This document shows positions 34,621 through 45,314 of a DNA stretch of 64,000 bases, piece by piece. The stretch's first letter is position 1; each line of letters starts with the position of its first letter. Position numbers and translations under genes: made by a program. Source of the stretch: Luzula sylvatica (Eukaryota > Streptophyta > Magnoliopsida > Poales > Juncaceae); the NCBI GenBank assembly GCA_946800325.1, contig OX326956.1:14177167-14241166 (forward strand), written 5' to 3'. The notes beneath the pieces are model-generated. The model was not told the DNA's origin. It saw only the letters and a list, made by a program, of their open reading frames with translations, and did not search any database.

Positions 34621-35082
34621 TGAGATACAATGAACAGTACCTACATTTACCCAAAGACCATTTTGCCAATAAATCATGCGAGAGATAAATTTAACTTTGA
34701 AATATTTATCTCCCTTGTCTGTTACAATTTATTCAATTTTTTACGGTTAGAATTTTGCGCTTAATTATTTTGTTGTTATCTGATATCATATCATGAGTAA
34801 CAATTAATACAAAGGAAATTTTACTATGCCCCTCAGATTTCCCTAACTATTCATATCTCGTGAATAGTGAAATATGATATTAATATCCATCTTTAATTTG
34901 TCCCCTCACTTCAATTGACTGTTAATTGTGTTATGAATTAACAGTTAATTCAAATATAATTACCAGTTAATACAATTGTATTAGTTATGAACATAATTAA
35001 TAATTGAATTCACAGTTAATATAATTCTGTGGGTACAAATTTTGAAGATGGAAATTAGTCCCTCCATATCGTGAATAGTGGT

Positions 35083-35302
35083 GTGTGTGGGGGGGATTGG
35101 GGGGCACGGTAAATGGCCTCTTAAAATAATCCGCCGTCAATATAATTTTAGATAAATTTTACCTCAAAATAATATATTTAAGATATATTTGAACTACAAA
35201 ACTAATATTACTTATTTAATTAAACAAATATATTCACGAAGTCAACATTACAGTGGAATTGTGTGGACAATCTAGTTTAAACTAAAGTTCCATATTACTT
35301 TG

Positions 35303-35348
<46 letters not shown>
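35083..35348. repeat. G-run, spacer and (AT)n microsatellite
   Basis: A G-rich patch (GTGGGGGGGATTGGGGGG) at 35087-35104 borders the duplication. 35308-35348 is a (TA)n run that, together with 35534-35599, flanks a small hAT-like element. Confidence 0.8.
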
Positions 35349-35350
<2 letters not shown>

Positions 35351-35531
35351 ATGATTTAAATTACGGCGTAATTGCGTCGCCATAGCACAAATTGCAATAA
35401 ATATTTCTAAAACGCAATACCGCAACAAACTAAATAGCACCGCAATATCACCGCAATATCGCGCAATATCGGTGATCATATGTAAATTGCAGTCCAACCA
35501 TAATGGACCGCTATATCGCAATTTAAATCAT

Positions 35532-35533
<2 letters not shown>
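35349..35533. mobile_element. hAT-like MITE inside a TA microsatellite
   Basis: 185 bp with inverted ends CAATGATTTAAATTACG / CGCAATTTAAATCATTG and GCAATATCGC words inside. The flanks are TA repeats on both sides, so the 8-bp duplication cannot be told from the microsatellite. Its ends match the larger element at 48354-49214, which has a clear 8-bp duplication. Confidence 0.75.

Positions 35534-35599
<66 letters not shown>
35534..35599. repeat. (TA)n microsatellite
   Basis: About 33 TA units on the right side of the MITE. Confidence 0.95.
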
Positions 35600-35729
35600 T
35601 CAAGTGAGTATTGTTATGATGTTAGAATAATTTGAAGTATTAGTTCCAGTCATTAATTAGTCATCGTCCTGAAATACTATTATATTCAATTGAGTATTGG
35701 AATCCTCTTAATGTCAAAATCTTCTTCCA

Positions 35730-36207
35730 CAATGTCGGCCAACAACACTTATTACGTTAAATCTAAATATTATAATCTAATTTTAACCGTATAGATATGT
35801 TTTATATCATTTATATATGATGTAGAATAAATTTTATACAATTTTGATTTTTGTATTTAACAAAACCGATAACATGTTTTCACAGCCGTCCATTTCGGTA
35901 AATTTATAGATTTCCATGAAGAAAAACTCGAAACTTAGTAAAAATTCATCTTGAGCCTATCTATATGATTTAAAATACATCCAAACCAAAAAAAATCGAA
36001 TTTCAAAATTTATTTAATGATGATTCATGTTGTAACTATTTCCTACCGTTCAATTTTTTAAAGTATTATGATAAGTATGAAAGAAGTTTTTATTTTTCAT
36101 GAAATTGAATATACAACATTCTCAATTGATATAAATCATATCTATATGGTTGAAATTCGATATTAATATTTAGATTTAGTGAAAAAAGTGTTGTTGGCCG
36201 ACGTTGG
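35730..36207. mobile_element. Fold-back element (TGTCGGCCAACAACAC ends)
   Basis: The left arm from about 35733 (GTCGGCCAACAACACTT, then AAATCTAAATATTATAATC) is inverted at 36125-36207 (TTTAGATTTAGTGAAAAAAG, then GTGTTGTTGGCCGAC). Arms are about 65-80 bp and imperfect. No clear target duplication was identified, so the superfamily is open. Confidence 0.6.
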
Positions 36208-36256
36208 CCAAACAAGAGTGTTGGCCATTGATCATATATATATATATATATATCAA

Positions 36257-36403
36257 AGATTTGGTACTTAATGTTTTTAAATCATTGAATTTGCATTGAG
36301 ATTTGTACATTTAATGATGTGCACAAAATTTCATGATCATCATGAAAAAACATAAATCTCAATGCATATTCAATGATTAAAAAATATTAAGTACCGAATC
36401 TCT
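36257..36403. mobile_element. Small fold-back MITE
   Basis: About 147 bp. The arm AGATTTGGTACTTAATG...CATTGAGATTT is inverted at the other end (AAATCTCAATGC...TAAGTACCGAATCTCT). A TA run lies on the left. Superfamily not assigned. Confidence 0.65.
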
Positions 36404-37052
36404 TGTATTTAATTAAATAGATTAGTCCCCATATATATATACCCTTCCCCAGACGAGAGACAGAGATGACTTACTGATAGAAGCTCTTTCTTCAATTCCG
36501 CTCACTTGAACTTCAGTTCAGATAACTCTCCTGCTTCTCGTCCAACAGATCCATTCTCAATTGAATCATGACAACTACTTGTTGCGAAAATAACCAATCC
36601 CGAAAATAACAGGTACTATTGAAAGCGAGGTAAACTCCTCTTTCTTGACTAGCCCTATATCCCAGACCTATATATATATTACTTTATATTCAATCTACTT
36701 TTTCTGGTCAGGTTACATAATCAGAATATTTGCATTCAAATATTCGATCATCCATACATTCTGGTCAGGTTACATGTTCAAATTATATTTAATCAAATTT
36801 TCTTTTTCAATAAGAGCATGCAAGCGTGTGTGTGTGTGTGTGTGTGTGTGTATTTGTTAAAATTATGTTTTGTGAATTATCGTACAAAAGTTCGCGGTAT
36901 ACTCAATGTTGTGTCCAAAATAATAGAAAATAATGTTGTAGATAAATTGGTATGTATAAGCAATCTGCTCAATGTATAAATGACCACGTTAATTATGATA
37001 TTAAAAGGTATAAACAATCTGCTCAATTTACATCGCATACACAACTTATTTA
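36404..37052. other. Spacer with a possible promoter/exon remnant and (GT)n
   Basis: 36430-36650 has a TATATATATACC run, a CT-rich leader-like stretch and an ATG at 36568 with only 13 codons before a stop and a possible GT donor. It resembles the 5' end of a gene but nothing follows. (GT)n occurs at 36824-36850. Confidence 0.3.
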
Positions 37053-39055
37053 TCCATAATTTTATGTTGGATCCAATTTTGTGCAATTTTCATATATCAC
37101 ATCCATATTAGAATAGTTTATGAAAATCATTTTTCATAATTTGAATTTTTAAATAAATTATATATGAAAATACAATGCAAAAATCCATATGTACATACTA
37201 TAATTTTAAGTATTATTATATATTTTGAAAAATATCATAATTATAAGAATCACACGTAATATCGTAAATGTAAGAATCTCATATAATATCATAACTAAGT
37301 AGATTATATTTGTCTTTTTTGTTCAAACAATTTTAATATTAATTTTTGTAAAATTAAGAGAAATTACAAAAAATAGTTTATCAATCTATATAACTTTATA
37401 AACCGATAAACACCTCACAAATAGTGTTATTATTGGGAAATTTTGAACAGTAGACACGAAAAGTTTCGTAATACCCAAAATAGACAACATAGTTTGATAA
37501 TTTGCAAAATAACACTCTCGACTTTTCAAAGGTCGAGAGGTTTAAAAATGCTCGACTTTTGAAACGTCGAGCATCTTTCTGACATTTGCGTAAGATTTAA
37601 TAAATCTCTCAACTTTTCAAAATATGATATATTTCCCCAAAGTGTACACGCCGAATTCTCTATTATTTAGTTATTACGTTCAATTATATCGATAATTAAG
37701 ATATATAATTAAATATTCAGTAAAATTTATTCAAATTTATGAATTCGAACAATTATTAATTATATATTAAGTTAACAGCTAACATGTACTAGTTATCATT
37801 TTAATTAAATAGACGAATCGAAATTATTCAAAATTTACCATAACATCTCTATTTCCTAATTAGTATATTTAATTAAAATAATAATTAGTACATGTTGGCT
37901 GTTAACTTAATACATAATTATTAATTGTTCGAATTCATAAATTTGACTAAATTTTACTGAATATTTAATTATATATCTTAATTATCAATATAATTGAACG
38001 TAATAACTAAATAATGGAGAATTCGGCGGGTACATCTTGGAGTGGAATAATTTTTTTTATCTTTTTTCAAAAGGATATTAAAAAAAAAAAAAATTAAACC
38101 CCTCCAAAATGTACACGCCGAATTCTCCATTATTTCGTTATTACGTTCAATTATATTGATAATTAAGATATATAATTAAATATTCAGTAAAATTTATTCA
38201 AATTTATGAATTCGAACAATTATTAATTATGTATTAAGTTAACAGCCAACATGTACTAGTTATTATTTTAATTAGTTTGAGAATTCGGCGTGTACACTTT
38301 GGGAAAATATATCATATTTTGAATTAAAATCAATCTCTCGACTTTTGAATGAGATTTATTAAATCTTCCACAAATGTCAGAACAATGTCAGAATCAATCG
38401 CTCGACATTTCAAATGTCGAGCATTTTTAAACCTCTCGACCTTTCAAAAGTCGAGAGTGTTATTTTGCAAATTATCAAACTATGTTGTCTATTTTGGGTA
38501 TTACGAAACTTTTCGTGTCTACTGTTCAAAATTTCCCGTTATTATTTTAAGAATGTAAATTTTTTAAATATCACATGACATTAAATAGTTTATATTTAAG
38601 TTTATGCTATATGAAAAATTGATATTATTTATTAAATCACTTTTCTTATGAAATTTGATATTATAATTCGCATTGCATTATGAATCAATAAAAAAAATTA
38701 GTACTATACAATTAATGATGTGTTACTACGTCGTACTATTCACTTATTTTATGTTTCAAATTGTATGAAATATGGTGAACAATAATGATAAAATATTTGT
38801 TCATATGTTTTTTTTGTAAAATTGTGTTATACATTATCTATTATTTTGCACTGACACTAATACTAGTATATATTATTAATTGATTAAAAAAAAGTTTTTC
38901 TATTATAATATAAAATAATTATAAAATATATATAAATAAGTTCAAATAATTTATTTTGAAATGATATTATCAATATTATCGTACAAATGTGTAATTTGTT
39001 TTACAATGAAAAAAAATAATTAACATGTTTGCCACCGTAGCGCGAATTCTCCTTG
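37053..39055 (+). mobile_element. Helitron family 1, copy 2
   Basis: Related to 14932-16783 and 47845-50816: it shares GGATCCAATTTTGTGCAATT near the 5' end and the terminal CCACCGTAGCGCGAATTCTCCTTG. The 3' CTAG is changed to CTTG and the hairpin is degraded. A 1.1-kb Mutator-like fold-back is nested at 37435-38537. The 5' boundary is approximate. Confidence 0.65.
37435..38537. mobile_element. Mutator-like fold-back element with ~250-bp arms
   Basis: Begins GGGAAATTTTGAACAGTAGA and ends with its inverse. Exact 9-bp target duplication GTTATTATT (37426-37434 and 38538-38546), typical of Mutator-like elements. Arms carry CTCGACTTTTCAAAGGTCGAG hairpins. The core holds three copies of one ~170-bp segment (from ACACGCCGAATTCTC) in direct, inverted, direct order (about 37645, 37870-38030, 38110). 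No transposase. Confidence 0.85.
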
Positions 39056-39252
39056 TTAATATATTATTTATATTACTTAGAAATGGGAAATTATTTTACC
39101 TGTTAATTGTAGATCACATGTTAACAAAATATATGTCATGTAATAATAACCACGTTAATTAGGATATTAAAAGATATAAGCAATAAGCAATGAGCAATAA
39201 GCAATAAACTTAATTAAGTTCGCATCTATATCACGCAAAATCTTAAATGAAA
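39056..39252. other. Spacer between two Helitrons
   Basis: Contains a dispersed phrase (CACGTTAATTAGGATATTAAAAG...ATAAGCAA) also found near 36985 and 42150. No gene. Confidence 0.4.
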
Positions 39253-40004
39253 CTAGCTTTGTGCCCGCGCAATTGCGCGGGATGTTTTTTATATAATTAT
39301 TTAAATAGAATTAACACGCATGCGTTTGAACTAAATAAATCTAATCATGATATATTAACAAATATCATGATGTCAATAGATGCATAAGGTTCATGAAATT
39401 AGTCTATCGCAGATATTATTTTCTAATATAATTTGTATAAATAGCATTTGCTCAGGTGCTTCTAAAATCGATTAATATAATCATGACATATTCGCAAATT
39501 TTAATATGTATGTAAAATAGGAAACAAAGACCAAATGTAAAATAAGGAAAAATGATCAAAATTTAAAAAAAGACCGAAATGTAAATAAAAAGGACCAAAA
39601 TGTAAAAAAAAAGGACCAAATGTAAATTAGAACTAAAAATGACCAAAATATAGATAAAATGGACCAGAATATAAATAAAAAATATAAAAAAGGACAAAAA
39701 TGTAATTAAGAAAGGACCAAAATGTTAATAAAAAGGACCAAAATGTAAATTAAAACAAAAAAGGACCAAAATGTAAATAAAAAGGACCAAAATATAAATT
39801 CAAAAATGTAAAAAAGGACCGAAATGTAAATAAAAAGCACCGAAATGTAAATAAAAATGACCAAAATATAAATTAAAACTAAAAAGGACCAAAATATAAA
39901 TAAAAAGGAGCAAAATGTAAATTAAAAAATATTTTTGTACACGAAAGCCCTTGATGGCGTGGAGGCATAGAATTGCAAGAATTTTCTCTACTTTATACAT
40001 AAGA
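39253..40004 (-). mobile_element. Minisatellite Helitron, complete copy
   Basis: Read on the minus strand: A|TC at the 5' end (40004-40003, TCTTATGTATAAAG) and, at the 3' end, an 18-bp perfect palindrome CCCGCGCAATTGCGCGGG, a 7-nt spacer and CTAG|T (plus 39256-39253). Internally about 15 units of the type GACCAAAATGTAAATAAAAA (39520-39925). Non-coding. Good match to 54444-55155. Confidence 0.85.
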
Positions 40005-40360
40005 TAAAAGTAATGCCTAAAACATGAAATAAATTATCAACGGTCAGAATCAAAATATTGAAAATGACGAAATTACCCCTCAATGAATGTAGCTGAGTAT
40101 TGTGGCCATTTTGAAGTAGTCTTCCGGGTATAATACTGATCTCCACCTCGTCGCACTCAAAAACCATTCCATTCTGCCCAAAACGCGAAAGAAATTATGA
40201 ACATTTAGAATCAAAATATTGTAAATGACGAAAATACTCCTCGCGGAATGCAACTGAGTATCGTGGACATTTTTATGAAGTCTTGTGGGTTTAATTTTGC
40301 TCTCCGTCTCCCTCGCACTCAAAGCCATTCTATTCTGCCTGAACGAACTCGTTTTGGCTG
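40005..40360 (+). repeat. Direct duplication of ~155 bp
   Basis: 40040-40190 and 40195-40345 are diverged tandem copies: each has AAATGACGAAA, GAATG-A-CTGAGTAT-GTGG, CTC-CACTCAAA-CCATTC. Confidence 0.7.
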
Positions 40361-40499
40361 CACCAATCATAATCAAAATCATGGTCTCTAGTCAGGATAA
40401 AATTACCATATTACCCTGGTCCTGCAAAGGTCCCGAATTTGTTTCTTTCTTTTCGATTTCCAGAAACATAGCAAAGTCCCAACGTTTTTCCGAATCTGG

Positions 40500-41985
40500 T
40501 GTACTTATGACAAATATTTCAAAAAAACCCTGTCTTTTAAAAAAAATAGAATTATCACATATATCCCTAGTAAATATGAAACTTATATACCCGTATAAAT
40601 ATATGAAAATAATGATATAATTTGACCAATATAAAAAGTCTATATTTAAAAAAAAACCTAAAATTTGCATGAATACCCCTACAAAAATCTGAAATTACCA
40701 TATATAACCCTATAAAAATATGAAAGTAATGATATCATATGAGAAATATTAAAAAAAAAAAATTGAAAAATATAATATATGAATGCTAATATAAATCGGA
40801 AATTAATGATATAATATGAGAAGTTGAGAACTATCACAAAAGGCTTGTATGTTTTAAAAAATTTGAAACTATGATGTATCTCCTACAAAAATATATATCC
40901 TAATCTAAATCGGAAATTAATGATATAATATGAGAAGTTGAGAACTATCACAAAAAGCTTCTATGTTTTAAAAAATCTGAAACTATGATGTATCGCCCTA
41001 CAAAAATATTAATTATCATATATATCCCTATATAAATCTCAAATTGATGATATAATATGTGAAATAAAATAAAAACTGTATTTGAAAAAATAAAAAATTA
41101 GCATGCATAACTCTGGAAAAAACATAAATTATTATATTTACCCTTATAAAAAATTCTGAATTAATGATGCAATATGAGAAATATTTAAAAAAATATGAAA
41201 GTATCATGTATAACCTTACAAAATATGATATTACCATATATACCCCTATAATAATCTTAAAATAATTATATCGCATGAGAAATATTTAAAAAGTCATTAC
41301 ATTTAAAAAAACTGAAATTGTTATAAGATAGAAAAATCTTAAAAAGCCCCTATATTTACTGAAATTTGCAAAAATAAAAAATAAAAAAAAATAAATTTAT
41401 GAGTAGTTTATGAACAGTAACAGTATTTATGAACATTACACATTTGAATTAAATAAACAAATCCGAAACTATGTTTTGAAAAATTCGAAACTACATTTTA
41501 TGAACAGTACATTAAGTTTAGAACTATCACAAAAAGCTTCTATGTTTTAAAAAATCTGAAACTATGATGTATCCCCCTACAGAAAAATATTAATTATCAT
41601 ATATATCCCTATACAAATCTCAAATTGATTATATAATATATGGAATAAAATAAAAACTGCATTTGAAAAAATAAAAAATTAGCATGTATACCTCTGGAAA
41701 AAACATATATTATCATATTTACCCTTATAAAAAATTCTGAATTAATGACACAATATGAGAAATATTTGAAAAATCTGAAATTATCATGTATAACCTTACA
41801 AAATCAGATATTACAATATATACTCCTATAATAATCTTAAAATAATGATATCGCATGAGAAATATTTAAAAAGTTGTTACATTTAAAAAAACTGAAATTG
41901 TTATAACATAGAAAAATCTTAAAAAACACATATATTTACCGAAATTTGCACCCAAAAAAAAAAAAAGGTTTATGAACAGTATTTG
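40500..41985 (+). repeat. AT-rich tandem/segmental repeat region
   Basis: Recurring ATCATATATATCCCTATAAA, AATGATATAATATGAGAA and TTAAAAAATCTGAAACTATG words. The segment 40930-41345 reappears with few changes at 41520-41930. Non-coding. Confidence 0.7.
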
Positions 41986-42085
41986 TGAACAGTACATTAT
42001 TTATGAACAGTGTAGAGTTCAGTATTTATGAACAGTAATTGTTACCAGTGTCGTGAACAGTATTGTGAACAGTGAAGACGACGTG
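41968..42085 (+). repeat. (TGAACAGTA)n-type short repeat
   Basis: About nine TGAACAGT words within 110 bp, irregularly spaced. A related, inverted set (CTGTTCATCA) occurs at 52150-52310. Confidence 0.75.
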
Positions 42086-42720
42086 GCTGAATGCTGGGGC
42101 AGAATTTTGTTCAATTTAGAACTATCTATAAGTATAGATCGGAAAGTATAAGCAATATGCCACGTTAATTGGGATATTATATAAGCAACCTCCATTAACT
42201 TCACGTATACCACGCATTACTATATTATTTTTATTATTATTATTATTGTTGTTGTCACAGTATATTACATGTATATAATTTAACGAAATAGACTCCACGT
42301 TCCTCATGTCATAAAATAATTTGATCCTTTGATATTGCATGTGAGATAAGATTAAAAAAAACATTGCATGTGAGATGCATTGATGTGCTCGTAAAATTAG
42401 GTGTCGTTTTTAATAAATGAGATGTATTTATTTCCTAAATTAGGTGTCGTTTTCAGTGGTTGTGCACATTATGATCTTCCTTTTCAAAACTTTTACTAAA
42501 TCTCCCCCAAACAAAAGTTAGGATTAGAAATCTGTCCCTTTAAAAATCGAGAAAACAAGTTCTAATGTCCAAAACAGAGAAAGGAAATCCCAGAATCTAA
42601 ATCATAGTTTTCAAAACCAGAAATTGAACTCAATTCTTATGAACCAAGAAACGAAATTCTAGCATTCAAAACCAAGAAAGTAAGTCCCAGAGTTTAAATC
42701 TTAGTTTTATACAAACCAGT
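42086..42720. other. Gene-free spacer
   Basis: Nothing recognised besides a short (TTA)n run near 42227-42250 and a repeated TTAGGTGTCGTTTT phrase near 42398 and 42441. Confidence 0.4.
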
Positions 42721-44170
42721 TTCTCAAATCAGAATGCTAGGGTAACAATCTACTCAACTATTCTGCAATTGTTTCTCTACAATCGTCCTCGAATTCTCCA
42801 TTAATGGAGCTAATTGAACCGTAAACAAAAGAGAAACTACCCCTTTCGATGGTGATGACACTGCAGTGACGACGCCCTGCTTGCTTCCTCGATTGAGTGG
42901 AGATCGTGCTGTCGAGACCCTTCCTTGGCCAAGGCAGAGGTGACTCGAAGGTTGCTCTTCCTCAATTCTCGTTGAGCTGGTCGAAGGTAAGAGGTTGAGT
43001 GGTTGAGTGGACAATAACCTTCTGGACTATTGATTGGAGTTCCTTCAGAGCTTTGGATGGAGAAGATTGGGGTTTTAATGGAGTATTGAGTCTGGTCAGT
43101 GGCTATGAGATGGAATTGGGGTGATCGAGAGAGAACGGGGTGGAGGAATGGGTGAGAGGTGTAGACAAGGGGGCAGAGGCCCCTAATTGGGCGAGAGAAT
43201 GGTGAAGAATAGCGTCGTGCGGTGGATAGTTCCGACTGAGCTCGATACAAGCTATTTATAGCCATGTTCTTGTGCCATGCTGGCAATCCGAGGAGGAGAG
43301 GCGAGATTTGAAGCGAATCCAAGTTGTTACACGATCTGCAGGGGTGGTTTTGATGCGAGGATGATGATCGTAGGGTCCAGGAGATTACACCGATGGCAAT
43401 CCGAGGGGAGGGAGATCAATTTGAAGAGAGGATAACCGTGGGACTAGATCCGGATCGAGGAATGTTTGCCCGAGGTGCCACGATGGCAATCCGAGGAGAG
43501 GAGGTCGAGTTTTATCTTCGGATCGCGATCCGGAGAAGTTACGCTCGCCAGATTGCAAGTCGGAGAAGATGAGGTTTTGTCTTCGGTTCAAATAAACAAC
43601 TGGAGAGTCCAGCTCCAATCTTCTAACCCTTCTTAAGAAAGAGATTAAGGGACGAGTCCAGTGAAACGATTAATGGAGGGATGTACCAGGTTGTTATGCT
43701 CAATAGTCATTGGCTGAAGAAGCTTAATTCTGATTGGTTCCCTTAATCATGGGTCGGAGATTTTTCAGTTGCACGTCTTGTATGTCTGATCGTGTAGCAT
43801 CCTGATTGAGAGAGGAGTTTGTAGCTTTCAGTGCTGATTACAAGGATCTTCTGCCATAGATGATCTTTCCAACAAGAACGGGTTGGATCCGGGTCAGTTG
43901 GGGATTTGCTGCGCTGATTAATTTATATCCTTTGGTGTAGTGAGTGAGTTTGCATAGGCTTCTTGACCCGTTATAATAAAACGCTTGTAACTTCCTCGTC
44001 CTTCCACCAATTAGCATGATCTTTATATCGAAATCGCTCGCCTTGCCAAGACGGACGCAACCGTCAGCTTTGATTTGACAAATTTGATCATTTTAACCTG
44101 AAATAAACACAAAATTTCAATTAAAGTATTTTCATCGTGAATTAATTAATACGAAGATTATATCATGATT
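42721..44170 (-). other. GC-richer remnant region, probably decayed retroelement
   Basis: Exon-like composition on the minus strand with frames up to 161 codons, but these frames overlap one another, show no recognisable domain, and cross three degenerate repeats of GATGGCAATCCGAGG (43281, 43393, 43482). The last 300 bp (TTGACCCGTTATAATAAAA, ACCTGAAATAAACAC) match the unidentified remnant at 17480-17730. Taken as a dead mobile element, not a gene. Confidence 0.35.
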
Positions 44171-45299
44171 TTGTGCTTACATATCATCTAATTTCAATGT
44201 TTTAATACCAAAATATATGTCAAAATACACTCATATCATGCATCACGTGACTTATTTTTTATTTATATTTGTACAGAAATTAGAAATCGGAAATTATTTT
44301 ACATTGCATGTCACATGTTAGTTAAATATACGGCGTGGGTTATTGACTATTAAAAAGTATAAGCAACCTGTCACTTATTACTTGTATATAATTAATTCTA
44401 ACGAAAATGGAGACTCACGTGATCGACATGTTTGATTCGAGGCATTTTGATGTATATTTTGGTCCAAATTTGTTTACTTCGGTTGAAATCCAACATTTGA
44501 TTTGTTGAGTACATGTACTTTGTGGTTCATATTCATGTATTTCGAAAAACACACAAAATTTGTGTGTTTGGGACGGTGAATCTCACTCTCCACGTATTTG
44601 TATAAAATAATACAATACAATACAATGTAAGACAATATAATATAACACTTTATAATACAATAAAATGAATTTTTTTGCCAAGTAACGTCTTCGAAAGTCC
44701 AATTTGCAAAAATAACTCCGACTTATTCCAATTTGCAAAACTAGTTCTTTTGTCAAGCTGCTTGACAACCCGTAAAATCACGTCTTTGTTAAATAACTTA
44801 GGATTGGTCAACAAAATTTACAAATGCTATACTCAAAACTAGTATAGTTTGTAAGTTAGGTATCGTCCCCGGAGAATATATGCATTATTTAATTTTATCT
44901 AATTCAAACATTAATCAATTGGGTTGAAACTTTCAAAACTTGTTCATTAACCTAGAATTAATCTTTGGTATAGTTTTGGTACAATTTGGAGCTATAGACA
45001 AAACGTTAAGGCTGAATTACAAATCCGTTCCTGACATATTTGTGAAAATATCCAGTAAATTTTTTAATCGAATTGTAATTCCGAATTGTTTTGAAAGGCT
45101 TATATCTTTTTATCTACTACACCAAATGAACTCAAATTGGTCTTGATTTAATCTTTGGGACAATTACTTTACAATGGTCTAACATGTTTGACTTAATTAG
45201 TTTTAATAAATTTATAATTAACTGCAAAATTGGACAGAAAATAAAAACGCAGAGAAACTCAAGAATTCACAAAGGTCCTTTTCACAGAATAAAGTGTGT
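44171..45299. other. AT-rich spacer with dispersed phrases
   Basis: 44290-44475 is repeated in diverged form at 51830-51990 (CTAACGAAAATGGAGACTCAC). (AATAC)n-like short repeats lie near 44605-44670. No gene. Confidence 0.4.
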
Positions 45300-45314
45300 A
45301 ACTTCGAAATTCAA

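Larger units (their letters stand above)
32401..35082. repeat. Tandem duplication unit 2 (intact PKS locus)
   Basis: Second copy of the ~2.7-kb unit. It starts at an LTR (AAGG then TGTTATAAAT) immediately after unit 1's end (CGTGAATAGTGGG) and ends at CGTGAATAGTGG near 35080, followed by unrelated G-rich sequence. Head-to-tail arrangement. Confidence 0.9.

Noticed and set aside
36568..36612. Small exon-like ATG frame after a TATA-like run
   Set aside because: Only 13 codons and no downstream exon visible; too little to call a gene.
39800..40000. Frame reading YLHFGPFYLHFG-like repeats (also at 5823-6005 and 54667-55063)
   Set aside because: Translation of the GACCAAAATGTAAA minisatellite inside Helitrons; the frames exist only because the unit length preserves them.
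42837..43322. 161-codon minus-strand frame
   Set aside because: No domain, overlaps other frames of equal quality, crosses a degenerate repeat, and the region's end is shared with another remnant.
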